A program made the position numbers and the translations under genes. This document shows positions 7,410 to 15,989 of a stretch of DNA of 34,493 nucleotides, one piece after another. The notes beneath the pieces were generated by a model, which made no database searches, was not told the DNA's origin, and worked only from the letters and a program-made list of their open reading frames with translations. The number at the start of each line of letters is the position of its first letter. The stretch's first letter is position 1. Source of the DNA: a virus. Location of the stretch: positions 1 through 34,493 of the IMG/VR virus record IMGVR_UViG_3300029319_000212, one strand, 5' to 3'.

Positions 7410-9061
7410 GTAGCGATGCAGCAACGCTGGTTCAGGAATACGAAGCGCTGAAAGGTGAGCGCGGCAACTGGGAAAATATGTGGCAAGATATTGCCGAGCT
7501 GATGATTCCGCGCCGTGCCGACTTTACGAATCGCTACCGCGCACCTGGGGAGCAACGGCGGGACCGAATCTATGAGTCTACAGCGGTACGTGCGTTGGTC
7601 CGTGGTGCTAGCGGCCTACACAATACTTTGACCAGTTCTACGGTGCCTTGGTTTGCTTTGGAGACCGAAGACCGCGAACTGATGAAGAACCGACAGGTAC
7701 AGCTCTGGTTAGAAGATGCGACAAGGCGCTGTAACAGCGTATTCAACGCGCCCAGGTCCATGTTCCACCAGTCGGCACACGAATACTACCTAGACCTGTT
7801 GGCTTTCGGTACGGGTGTGATGTATGTGACGCAAGAGCCTGGCATGGGCCCAGTGTTTAAGAGCTACTTCTTGGGCCACACGTACATTGCCGAAGGCAAG
7901 ACCGGCATGATTGACAGCGTGTATCGACGATTCGATGACACGGCTAGAAGTTTATACAAGCAATTTGGCAACAAGCTCCCCGATGAAATCGTCAAAGCTG
8001 CCGACAAGGAACCGTTTCGACGTTTTGAGCTACTGCACATCGTCAGACCTAGAAGCAACGCACCTGGAAAGACTGCGAAGCAGAAGCCTTTCTTGAGCGT
8101 CTATGTGCATCCAGAGTCACGCAAGATCGTGCAGGAAGGTGGCTTTGACGAAATGCCGTACATTGTGAGCCGCTGGCAGAAAAACTCGATGGAAGTCTAT
8201 GGGCGCGGTCCTGGGATTGAAGCTTTGCCCGATGTGCGGATGATTAACGAAATGGAGCGCGTTGGTTTGATCGCGCTACAAAAAGTAGTCGATCCACCGT
8301 TGTTGGTGCCGGACGATGGATTCCTTTCGCCAATAAGAACGACACCAGGTGGTCTAAACTACTACCGCGCCGGTCTTGGACCACAAGACCGGATTGCGCC
8401 GCTACAGACTGGCGGGCGAGTAGATTTGAACGAAGCCAAGATAGGACAGGTCCGCGCAGCCATAGAACGTACTTTCTATCTAGACCTGTTGGAGCTACCT
8501 GGTCCCACGGCTGCCGATGGTGACGTACTTCGGTTTTCGGCTACCGAAATCGCCGCCAGGCAGCGGGACCGCTTGAACATACTAGGGCCAATCGTCGCCC
8601 GACAGGAAGCCGAATTCTTAGGGCCATTAGTGATCCGCACGCTCAGTGTGATGCTACGCGCACAGATGCTACCACCACCGCCACAGGTCTTATTAGATGC
8701 CGACTTCAAGGTATCGTATTCCAATCCGGTAGCGATTGCTCAACGTGCAGGCGAGTTGGCTTCAATCAGTCAGTTGATCCAGTTCTTGGTGCCCTTCGCA
8801 CAGTTAGACCCAACGGTGATTCAGCGCTTCCAGACTTCCAGGGTTGCGGAGTTGGCTGCAGAAATCCTGAAAGTGAGTCCAAGCGTGTTCAAGAGTACAG
8901 ATGAAATGATGCAAGAACAGCAGGCTGAAGCAGCACAGGCGGCAGCACAGCAAGAACTGGTACAAGCAAACGCCATTGCGGAACAGCAGAACTTGATTTC
9001 GATGAGCCGCAGAAACGAAAGCGTCGCTACACTGAATGAAGCAAGGGCACAGAGCGCATGA
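7406..9061 (+). CDS. Portal protein (T7-type head-to-tail connector)
   Basis: 551 aa, the length expected for the podovirus connector that forms the dodecameric ring at the DNA entry vertex. Residues 1-60 carry the familiar opening (WENMWQDIAELMIPRR and then R-D-x-I-Y-E-S-T). LHNTLTSSTVPWF (about 70-82) and later GRGPGIEALPDVRMINE (about 270-286) are hallmark segments of this family (PF12236-type). The C-terminus is a Gln/Ala-rich helix (about 500-530). Its stop overlaps the next ATG (ATGA). Order (terminase, portal, scaffold, capsid) matches T7-like heads. Confidence 0.95.
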   Translation: MSSDAATLVQEYEALKGERGNWENMWQDIAELMIPRRADFTNRYRAPGEQRRDRIYESTAVRALVRGASGLHNTLTSSTVPWFALETEDRELMKNRQVQLWLEDATRRCNSVFNAPRSMFHQSAHEYYLDLLAFGTGVMYVTQEPGMGPVFKSYFLGHTYIAEGKTGMIDSVYRRFDDTARSLYKQFGNKLPDEIVKAADKEPFRRFELLHIVRPRSNAPGKTAKQKPFLSVYVHPESRKIVQEGGFDEMPYIVSRWQKNSMEVYGRGPGIEALPDVRMINEMERVGLIALQKVVDPPLLVPDDGFLSPIRTTPGGLNYYRAGLGPQDRIAPLQTGGRVDLNEAKIGQVRAAIERTFYLDLLELPGPTAADGDVLRFSATEIAARQRDRLNILGPIVARQEAEFLGPLVIRTLSVMLRAQMLPPPPQVLLDADFKVSYSNPVAIAQRAGELASISQLIQFLVPFAQLDPTVIQRFQTSRVAELAAEILKVSPSVFKSTDEMMQEQQAEAAQAAAQQELVQANAIAEQQNLISMSRRNESVATLNEARAQSA

Positions 9062-9351
9062 GACTAACGGAAAAAGAAAAGAAGCGGTTGGCGGACTACC
9101 GCACCATTTTTAAAGGTCCGCAAGGCGAGCGAGTCTTAGCAGACCTTTGTCACCGGCATGGTATTTTTGATCCGTGCCACGTTCCTGGCGACCCATATTC
9201 TACGGCGTACAATGATGGACGGCGGTCTGTTGTTGTTGATCTGTTGCGCTACCTGGGCACTGACTTGGAGCGGCTTGATAACCTTTTGATACAGCCCTAT
9301 GGAGACTACGACCCAAGAGGCACAAGCGACGATAGAGTCGCCGCCATCTGA
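9058..9351 (+). CDS. Bbp19-like phage structural protein
   Basis: 97 aa. The pattern Y-R-x-I-F-x-G-P-Q-G-E-R-V-L-x-D-L followed by DPYSTAYNDGRRSVVVDLL matches the short Bbp19 family, named from a Bordetella podophage and encoded beside portal and scaffold genes. The role is probably virion-associated but is not established. Start overlaps the portal stop by 4 bases. The last 53 bases are shared with the scaffold gene in another frame. Confidence 0.85.
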   Translation: MRLTEKEKKRLADYRTIFKGPQGERVLADLCHRHGIFDPCHVPGDPYSTAYNDGRRSVVVDLLRYLGTDLERLDNLLIQPYGDYDPRGTSDDRVAAI

Positions 9352-10147
9352 ATCACCAATACAGCCTAGTCAGACTGGGCTGACACCCGAAGGCACCGCG
9401 GAAGCCGTCAATGGCTTGGCGTTTGATCCGCGCAGCCTGCCAGAAGACCTAGCGAATGAACCGAGCCTGCGCAGCTTTGATGACGTATCCAAGCTAGCCA
9501 AGAGCTACGTCCATTTAGTGAAACGTCTAGGCGCACCGCCAGAGCAAATAGTACGGCTGCCCAGTTCAGAAGATGACCCATCTTGGTCTGAAGTGTATGA
9601 GCGGCTAGGGCGCCCGAATGATCCTGCTGGCTACGACATCCACGCCGACAATGAAACGACACGTCAGTTTCTTCAGGAAGCGCACAAGCTAGGACTCAAC
9701 AAAAACCAGGTCCGCAACATCTATGACTGGTACAATAAAAACAGCCAACTGAGCGAAACCGCTGCCAAAGATCAGTTTGAGCAGCAACAACAGAACTATG
9801 TCCATGCGCTGAAGCAAGACTGGGGCAGAGAGTATGAAGCCAACAGTGACATCGCCCGCCGTGCGTTCTTGCAGCTAGCTGATGGCGAAACGCTAAAGCT
9901 TGTCGAAGAAACCGGACTTGGCAACCATCCTGGGCTAGTCAAGATGATGAATAAAGTAGGCCGGATGATGGCAGAAGACGGACTTCTACAGAGCGATGTT
10001 GGCACGAACTCCAACGGCGGTAGAGTGGACATTGAAAACCGCTTGAGCGAGTTGATGGCAGCCGACGGGCCTTATTGGGACGGCATGCACCGTGACCACG
10101 ATAAGTACGTTGCTGAAGCCTTGCGCCTACGCGAAATGCTGACATGA
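9299..10147 (+). CDS. Capsid scaffold / assembly protein
   Basis: 282 aa, acidic and helical, just upstream of the capsid gene, as expected for the internal scaffold that shapes the prohead and then leaves. The N-terminus (1-40) is low-complexity Thr/Ser/Pro/Glu. The middle contains SFDDVSKLAKSYVHL, GRPNDPAGYDI and then AHKLGLNKNQV, a segment series found in many podophage scaffolds. The C-terminus has a charged helix (EALRLREM). The ATG lies 53 bases inside the previous gene, and the stop overlaps the next ATG. Confidence 0.88.
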   Translation: METTTQEAQATIESPPSESPIQPSQTGLTPEGTAEAVNGLAFDPRSLPEDLANEPSLRSFDDVSKLAKSYVHLVKRLGAPPEQIVRLPSSEDDPSWSEVYERLGRPNDPAGYDIHADNETTRQFLQEAHKLGLNKNQVRNIYDWYNKNSQLSETAAKDQFEQQQQNYVHALKQDWGREYEANSDIARRAFLQLADGETLKLVEETGLGNHPGLVKMMNKVGRMMAEDGLLQSDVGTNSNGGRVDIENRLSELMAADGPYWDGMHRDHDKYVAEALRLREMLT

Positions 10148-10323
10148 CGCAGCAGGAAATCCGTGAATTGCGCATGGAAGTACTGCGCCTAGCGGTAGAA
10201 AATGGAACGCCTGCAGACGTAAACGATCCGATTCAGCTTGCAAACAAGTACTGGAATTTTGTATGTCAAGAAGAAAGGTTCAAACTAGAACCACCAAAAC
10301 CACCGCCTAGCCGCAAGCGCTAG
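10144..10323 (+). CDS. Hypothetical small protein (59 aa)
   Basis: 59 aa coupled to the scaffold gene by an ATGA overlap. It has an N-terminal charged helix (QQEIRELRMEVLRLAVENG), an ANKYWNFV segment and a Pro/Lys/Arg-rich tail (PPKPPPSRKR). Small proteins with an L-R-L-A-x-x-x-G plus ANKYW pattern occur in the head regions of other phages, but I know no function. It is the last gene before the capsid and is followed by the only sizeable gap (131 bp) in the head operon. Confidence 0.65.
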   Translation: MTQQEIRELRMEVLRLAVENGTPADVNDPIQLANKYWNFVCQEERFKLEPPKPPPSRKR

Positions 10324-10330
10324 GCACTAT

Positions 10331-10350
10331 CCGCCATGCGATGGCTGCGG
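10331..10350 (+). other. Hairpin in the 131-bp gap before the capsid gene
   Basis: CCGCCAT and ATGGCTGCGG can pair around a GCG loop with one or three bulged bases. No U-run follows directly (GTATTTTTCG lies about 20 bases later), so it is a poor terminator. It could be an RNA processing site or attenuator separating the scaffold from the strongly expressed capsid. I see no convincing promoter in 10324-10454. Confidence 0.25.
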
Positions 10351-10454
10351 TTCGGACAATCGTCAGACCCGTATTTTTCGCAACCTACCTAGAGCCTTCA
10401 AACACGAAGACAACTCTGAATTTGAGCATGGCCGCTTAAATTTGGAGTTGACTT

Positions 10455-11336
10455 GTGTCATCACAGATAACAACGGCGTTCGTACAACAGTACAGCGCGA
10501 ACCTACAGCACTTGAGCCAACAAAAAGGCTCACGACTGCGCGGCGCTGTGCGTGTCGAAGCAGTTCGGGGCAAACAAGCCTTCTTTGACCAGATAGGGAG
10601 CCAGAGCGCTTCTGTCCGAACCACACGCGCTGCAGATACTCTGCTAAACGACACACCACACGCCAGGCGAATGGTGACGTTGGCAGACTATGAAGTAGCC
10701 GACCTCATCGACGATCAAGACAAGTTACGGATGATCGTTGACCCTACCAGCAGTTACGCACAAGCCCAGGCATTTGCAATCGGGCGTTCAATGGATGATG
10801 TCATTATCACCGCCGCCACAGGTGACGCCAAGACCGGCGAAACTGGCGGCACGACCACCGCGCTACCTAGCGGTCAGAAAGTAGCGGTTAACCTGTCAGG
10901 CTCCAATGAAGGTCTGACGATTGGCAAGCTACGGGAAGCCAAGTTCATTCTAGACAATAATAGTGTAGACCCAAGCATTCCGCGTGTGATGGTAGTCGGC
11001 CCAAAGCAGATCCAAGATTTGCTGGCGACCACGCAAATAACATCCAGTGATTTCAATACGATAAAGGCTTTAGTCCAAGGCGATGTCGATACTTTTATGG
11101 GCTTTCAGTTCATCACTAGTACCCGACTGGCTCACAATTCTGGGACAGATGTCAGAACCTGTTTCGCGTATGCAGTGGATGGGCTGACGCTAGCGGTAGC
11201 CAAGGACTTGACCGTGCGCATTGATGAGCGTCCAGACAAGGGCTACGCAACGCAGGTGTACGCCTGCATGTCCATTGGTGCTACGCGGATGGAAGAAGAA
11301 AAGATTGTTGAAATTTCTTGTGACGAATCGCCATAA
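10455..11336 (+). CDS. Major capsid protein
   Basis: 293 aa, probably the HK97-fold shell protein. It starts at GTG 10455 with GGAG at 10444-10447, seven bases upstream. Order (scaffold, capsid, decoration, tail tube) and the segment ADYEVADLIDDQDKLRM, typical of N4/T7-related environmental podophage capsids, support this. Later parts (VMVVGPKQIQDLL about 177-189, and the C-terminal YATQVYACMSIGATRMEEEKI) fit the A-domain and final strand of this capsid group. No protease-type propeptide is evident, consistent with a separate scaffold. It is followed by a strong ribosome site for the next gene. Confidence 0.88.
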   Translation: MSSQITTAFVQQYSANLQHLSQQKGSRLRGAVRVEAVRGKQAFFDQIGSQSASVRTTRAADTLLNDTPHARRMVTLADYEVADLIDDQDKLRMIVDPTSSYAQAQAFAIGRSMDDVIITAATGDAKTGETGGTTTALPSGQKVAVNLSGSNEGLTIGKLREAKFILDNNSVDPSIPRVMVVGPKQIQDLLATTQITSSDFNTIKALVQGDVDTFMGFQFITSTRLAHNSGTDVRTCFAYAVDGLTLAVAKDLTVRIDERPDKGYATQVYACMSIGATRMEEEKIVEISCDESP

Positions 11337-11348
11337 AGGAGCTAACTA

Positions 11349-11768
11349 ATGGCAAATAATAACACGACCAAAATCACCAACATTACGGCAGATCCTTCTG
11401 TCAATGTTGATGCAGCGGAAGCCCACGGGCGGATGCGAGTTTGGTATGACAGCTTTGAAGCCAGTTCTACAGCTTCAGGCGATACCATTACGTTTTCACG
11501 AATGCCGAAAGGCGCAACCATCTACCAAGTTCGGGTGATGGCGGATGCCCTGGGTAGTAGCGTGACCATCAAGGTAGGCGATGCTTCTGACGATGACCGT
11601 TTCATTACGGCCACCACGATGAACACCGCCAACCTGGTAACGGAAACCAATGCCATTGCCGGCGTTGGCTACAACTACACGGCCCAGACCGATCTGATCG
11701 CTACCGTTGGTGGCGCTGCGGCTACTGGGACCATTAAGTTCATGGTCTTCTACACACTAGGAGATTAA
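11349..11768 (+). CDS. Probable capsid decoration / head-associated protein
   Basis: 139 aa, rich in Thr, Ala, Val and Gly, predicted all-beta. It directly follows the capsid and has one of the best ribosome sites of the window (AAGGAG, 11337-11342). The segment GATIYQVRVMADALG and then TIKVGD-x-S-x-DDRFI is common in small proteins encoded after podophage capsids. High expression and position argue for a decoration or stabilising protein, but no experiment-based family is recognised with certainty. Confidence 0.65.
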   Translation: MANNNTTKITNITADPSVNVDAAEAHGRMRVWYDSFEASSTASGDTITFSRMPKGATIYQVRVMADALGSSVTIKVGDASDDDRFITATTMNTANLVTETNAIAGVGYNYTAQTDLIATVGGAAATGTIKFMVFYTLGD

Positions 11769-11770
11769 GC

Positions 11771-12367
11771 ATGTCGTCCGTCGTCCAGATTTGCAACATC
11801 GCCCTGAGTAACCTTGGTGAAGCGAAAATCGCGGCGCTGACGGACGAAAATGAGCGTGCGCGACAGTGCAATTTACGATACGAAGATTGTCGTGATGCGG
11901 TGTTGCGCAGCCATCCCTGGAACGCGGCAGTAACTCGCGTGGCTCTAGCTGCAAGCGTTACTGCTCCTGCTTGGGGTTATGCCAAGAAGTTTGCCCTTCC
12001 CGCTGATTGCTTGCGCGTCTTGGACATCGAAGACTTTTACCAGTCTTACAAAGTGGAAGGCCGCTTTGTGTTCACAGACGCGACCGCAGTCAACCTGCTC
12101 TACATTGCAAAAGTCACCGATCCAACCCAGTTCGATAGCCTATTGCTGCACGCGGTAGCGATGAAGCTGGCATCCGAAATTGCAGAAGCGCTCACAGGTC
12201 GAGCGGAGCTGCGTGACCGGATGCTATCGAAGTATCTACAGATCCTTGCTGAAGCACGTGGTGTAGACAGCCAAGAGCGCAGTCAAGCAGGCGAGTTTTT
12301 AGCGGACGGATTCATCAACGCAAGGCTTGTAGGTTCAACCTACCGACGCGCAGTACCGGCTAGCTGA
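11771..12367 (+). CDS. Tail tubular protein A (T7 gp11-like)
   Basis: 198 aa, matching the size of T7 gp11, which forms the upper tail ring below the portal. Diagnostic segments are the N-terminal ICNIALSNLGEAKIAALTDE, then A-x-QCNLRYEDCRDAVLRSHPW, and a later AVAMKLASEIAEALTG. A perfect 15-bp palindrome with 7-bp arms (GTAGGTT-C-AACCTAC, 12329-12343) lies in its 3' end. The stop shares one base with the following gene's ATG. Confidence 0.92.
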   Translation: MSSVVQICNIALSNLGEAKIAALTDENERARQCNLRYEDCRDAVLRSHPWNAAVTRVALAASVTAPAWGYAKKFALPADCLRVLDIEDFYQSYKVEGRFVFTDATAVNLLYIAKVTDPTQFDSLLLHAVAMKLASEIAEALTGRAELRDRMLSKYLQILAEARGVDSQERSQAGEFLADGFINARLVGSTYRRAVPAS

Positions 12368-15366
12368 TGCGAATTCAGGCACTTCAATCCAGCTTTGCTG
12401 ACGGGCAGATCAGCCCACGCATGCAGGGTATGGTTGAACTAGAGTCCTACAAGTCCAGCTTGGCGACCCTAGAAAATATGGTAGTGCTGCCACAAGGCAG
12501 CTTGACCCGCAGACCAGGTACGTTTTTCGCGGCAACAACGAAAGCCAACGGGCAAGCCCGACTGATCCCGTTCAGTCGCGGTCAAGGCACAAGCCTAGTG
12601 TTGGAGTTTGGCAATCTATACATAAGGTTTTTTGCCAACGATGGACCTGTGCGTACGGATGACATCGCGGCAACCTACAGCCAGACCACGACCACCGTAA
12701 CCGTCACGAAGTCCAGTCACGGCTACAGCGCAAGCGATGAAGTTTACCTGGACTTCACTTCAGGCAATGGCGTTGACGGTTTCTACACGATTGCCACCGT
12801 ACCCAACGCAAACGAATTCACGGTAACGAGTACCACAAGCCAAAGCACCAGCGGCAACGTCAACATCAGCCAGCGGTTTGAAGTAACCACGACGTACACC
12901 GCAAGCCAGGTCAACGACATTGCGTTCACCCAGAGCGCGGATGTCTTGTTCTTGGTGCATCCTGACCATGTGCCTGCCCGCCTAGAAAGAAACGCGACAA
13001 ACTCTTGGGCGTTGACCAACCTGCTGCCTTCCGTGATTAGCGGCACCTATACACGCCCGACTACTGTGCTGACCGATGGCCCGTTTAAGGCCATGAATAC
13101 CACGGACACGACCTTGACCGTGGCGCTAGCAGCAAATTCAGATTTTACAACATCCTTCAGCAATGGATCACTTAGCCTTGAAGAAGTGGGCACGGTTTCA
13201 CCTAGTAACGTCGATGTTGCGACCAACGCATTTACTTTGGCGAATCATCCGCTAGTCAACGGCCAGAAAGTGCAGTTCAGTAGCATACCGTCTGGGTTTG
13301 CCAGTACACCCACTCTATCGGCTACCACTGATTACTTTGTAGTCAGCGCCACACAGAACACATTCAAACTCGCAACCACCGCAGGCGGCACACCTGTGGA
13401 CATCACCGCCGCGCCGACTTCAGCAGATCTAACCGTCAACAAGTCTTTCGTTGATAAAGACGTTTATATCAAAGTCACCGCAAGTGCCACGACAGGCATC
13501 AACGACGACACGGGCTTCCAGACCACAGATGTTGGCCGATACATTCGGTTGAACACCGAAATCGCACCGCAAATCAAGCACGGTTACGGTGAGATTGTAG
13601 AGCGCACCAGCACAACGGTTGTTCTAGTCCAACTGAAAACTGCAATCGCCGGTGTAGGCGCAACCACAGAATGGCAGCTTGGTTCTTTCAGTGGCACAAC
13701 GGGCTACCCGCGCACTGTACAGCTCTATCAACAGCGCTTGGTTTTTGCGGGGACAGCAGAAGAAAGTCAGACTATTTTCTTTAGCAAAACTGCCGACTTC
13801 TTCAACTTTAGTGCAACGGAACCGCTAGGCCAGCAGACCGGACAGCGAGACAGCGCTGGGCGTAGTATTGTGGGTGAGCAGATTTTTGAAGACGCCGCAA
13901 TCAGTTTGACGATCAGTAGTGACACCGTGGATCAGATCGAATGGATGTCTGAAGACCAGCGGCTGACCATAGGGACTTCAGGCGGCATCTATCAGTTGTA
14001 TGGCAGCACCGACGACCTGACCCTGACACCATTTAACTTCAGTATCACGAAAGTCAGCGCCTGGGCGTGCGATCCAACCGCACTGCCAGCCAAGGTAGGC
14101 AACAACCTATTATATGTTCAAAACAACGGGCGAAAACTGCGCGAACTAGCCTTCGACAAATTGCAGGACCAATATAGCGCGGCAGACCTGACGCTGCGCA
14201 GCGAAGACATATCAGAGTCTGGTCTGATCGCTACCGCCTACCAGGACCAGCCGTATTCAGTGCTGTGGTGCCTGCGTAACGACGGTAGGCTAGCCGGTCT
14301 GACGTATGTGGACCTACTTCAAATGCGAGCCTGGCACCGGCACACGATAGGCGGTGCGCACTACGACGACACGCATGGATCACAGGCCAAGGTTGAAAGT
14401 ATCGCCAGCATACCGCGTGGTACCCACGACCAGCTCTACATGATTGTGAAGCGTCATCTACGTGCGGCAGTGCTGACTTCGATTACCTTTAATCAGACCA
14501 CAGACAAATTTACGAAATCCAGCCACGGGCTAGCCAACGGTACGACTGTGGTTTTCGACAGCACGACCATTGACGGCTTTACTGCAGACAAGCTCTATTA
14601 CGTCGTCAGCACAGCAACGAACGACTTTCAGTTATCTGAATCATCTGGTGGTGCAGCGGTCACAGTCAGCGGATCAACCAGTAGCGTCACGGTTAGCACC
14701 CTGCGGGTTGTTACTGAAAAACGCTATATTGAATTCCTGGAGCGCTACTTTGTTGCCAGTGAAATCCTGCCCAGTGACGCCCACTTTGTAGACAGTGGCC
14801 TAGAAGAACCACCGACCCGCACTACTGCAAGTACTGCTGTCAGTGCGCTGGACCATCTGGAAGGCGAAAGCGTCGCCATCTTAGCCGATGCCGCTGTACA
14901 ACCAGACAGAACCGTTAGTTCAGGTGCCATCACGCTTCAGACGGCAGCAACCAACTTTCGTGTCGGCTTCGCTTACAACAGTGACATTAAGAGTTTGCCG
15001 ATGGTGGCAATGACCGGACAGGGTACTAGCGTAGGGAACCGCAAGCGTATCCACCGTTTCACTGTGCGCCTACTGGAGTCACTGTCTTTTAAATTTGGCA
15101 CCAACGCCAACGATTTGGACGCCGCGACCATCGCCTATTTGGAAAGCCTTGGTCTGAACTTTGGCGTGAACATTAGCGACCTGACCGAAGCGGTCTTTAG
15201 AACGGCCAGCGACAACATTGGCAGCGCTTTGTCCTTCTTCACCGGCGAAAAAACGTACCAGGTCGGCGATCAGTTTTCAACAATCACACAGCTATTTTTA
15301 CGACAGGATCAACCGTACCCGTTTTCTGTCACCTTATTAGCAATTGACTACCAAACCAACGAATGA
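12367..15366 (+). CDS. Tail tubular protein B (T7 gp12-like), enlarged by inserted beta domains
   Basis: 999 aa, longer than T7 gp12 (about 790). Family features: MRIQALQSSFADGQISPRM at the N-terminus, then LPQGSLTRRPGT, RLIPFSRG, a central YPRTVQLYQQRLVFAGT and SKTADFFNF block, and ISSDTVDQIEWM. gp12-type proteins form the tail nozzle. The extra length includes three copies of a small beta module: a [SN]HG/HP-x-x-x-G-x-x-V-x-F turn followed by YYVV-x-x-T-x-N-x-F-x-L. They lie near residues 104-168, 280-356 and 702-778. They resemble repeated carbohydrate- or surface-contact modules, but that is inference. It is joined to both neighbours by 1-4 base overlaps. Confidence 0.9.
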   Translation: MRIQALQSSFADGQISPRMQGMVELESYKSSLATLENMVVLPQGSLTRRPGTFFAATTKANGQARLIPFSRGQGTSLVLEFGNLYIRFFANDGPVRTDDIAATYSQTTTTVTVTKSSHGYSASDEVYLDFTSGNGVDGFYTIATVPNANEFTVTSTTSQSTSGNVNISQRFEVTTTYTASQVNDIAFTQSADVLFLVHPDHVPARLERNATNSWALTNLLPSVISGTYTRPTTVLTDGPFKAMNTTDTTLTVALAANSDFTTSFSNGSLSLEEVGTVSPSNVDVATNAFTLANHPLVNGQKVQFSSIPSGFASTPTLSATTDYFVVSATQNTFKLATTAGGTPVDITAAPTSADLTVNKSFVDKDVYIKVTASATTGINDDTGFQTTDVGRYIRLNTEIAPQIKHGYGEIVERTSTTVVLVQLKTAIAGVGATTEWQLGSFSGTTGYPRTVQLYQQRLVFAGTAEESQTIFFSKTADFFNFSATEPLGQQTGQRDSAGRSIVGEQIFEDAAISLTISSDTVDQIEWMSEDQRLTIGTSGGIYQLYGSTDDLTLTPFNFSITKVSAWACDPTALPAKVGNNLLYVQNNGRKLRELAFDKLQDQYSAADLTLRSEDISESGLIATAYQDQPYSVLWCLRNDGRLAGLTYVDLLQMRAWHRHTIGGAHYDDTHGSQAKVESIASIPRGTHDQLYMIVKRHLRAAVLTSITFNQTTDKFTKSSHGLANGTTVVFDSTTIDGFTADKLYYVVSTATNDFQLSESSGGAAVTVSGSTSSVTVSTLRVVTEKRYIEFLERYFVASEILPSDAHFVDSGLEEPPTRTTASTAVSALDHLEGESVAILADAAVQPDRTVSSGAITLQTAATNFRVGFAYNSDIKSLPMVAMTGQGTSVGNRKRIHRFTVRLLESLSFKFGTNANDLDAATIAYLESLGLNFGVNISDLTEAVFRTASDNIGSALSFFTGEKTYQVGDQFSTITQLFLRQDQPYPFSVTLLAIDYQTNE

Positions 15367-15989
15367 GTGCATTTGCAGTTTTTGCCGCAATCACAGCGGG
15401 CAGCACTTTACTCAATATGTATGGGCAGGCCAAGTCGAATGCCCAGCAGGTCACCAATCTACGCGCTCAGGCGTCTGAATACCGCGCTAGTGCTGCAGAA
15501 AACCTAGCCTTTGCCCGCGAGCAAGCAGGTTTGTACATGCAGACCGGCCAAGAGAACGCCAGAGCCATAGAGTTTCGTGGCGCAGAGCTACTGATGCAGG
15601 AACAGATCGCCGGTCAGCGACGCATTGGTAGCATCCGCGCACGGGCAGGCGCTTCAGGCGCATCAATCAATGTCGGCACACCCGCAAACGTGCAGATTGC
15701 GCAGGCTTTTGCCAATGATTACAACCAGCGCATGATCGACTACAACACACGCTATGAAGCAGCAAGAACGCGACTGGAAGCAAAGAACAAAGCAAAGATG
15801 GAGTTGCGACGCGGACAACTGGCGTACACGCAACTGATGCGCAGAGCCGCCCTAGCGGACCAAGGCGCAGGACAGGTAGCAGGAGCGCGTGACCTTCAGC
15901 TATTCAGCACACTTTTGGGCGGTGGTGCTGATTTTGGGCAACTGTACTACCGATTTAACCAACTTGATGACACTCCAACAGGACCATAA
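15363..15989 (+). CDS. Internal virion protein (T7 gp14-like)
   Basis: 208 aa, close to T7 gp14 (196 aa), which forms a channel component ejected into the outer membrane. It has a hydrophobic N-terminus (about 2-20, AVFAAITAGSTLLNMYG), then long Ala/Gln/Arg-rich helices. A GSIRARAGASGASI-x-VGTPANV segment (about 80-105) is characteristic of podophage gp14-type proteins. It is first of four consecutive ejection-protein genes; both ends overlap their neighbours. Confidence 0.85.
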   Translation: MSAFAVFAAITAGSTLLNMYGQAKSNAQQVTNLRAQASEYRASAAENLAFAREQAGLYMQTGQENARAIEFRGAELLMQEQIAGQRRIGSIRARAGASGASINVGTPANVQIAQAFANDYNQRMIDYNTRYEAARTRLEAKNKAKMELRRGQLAYTQLMRRAALADQGAGQVAGARDLQLFSTLLGGGADFGQLYYRFNQLDDTPTGP

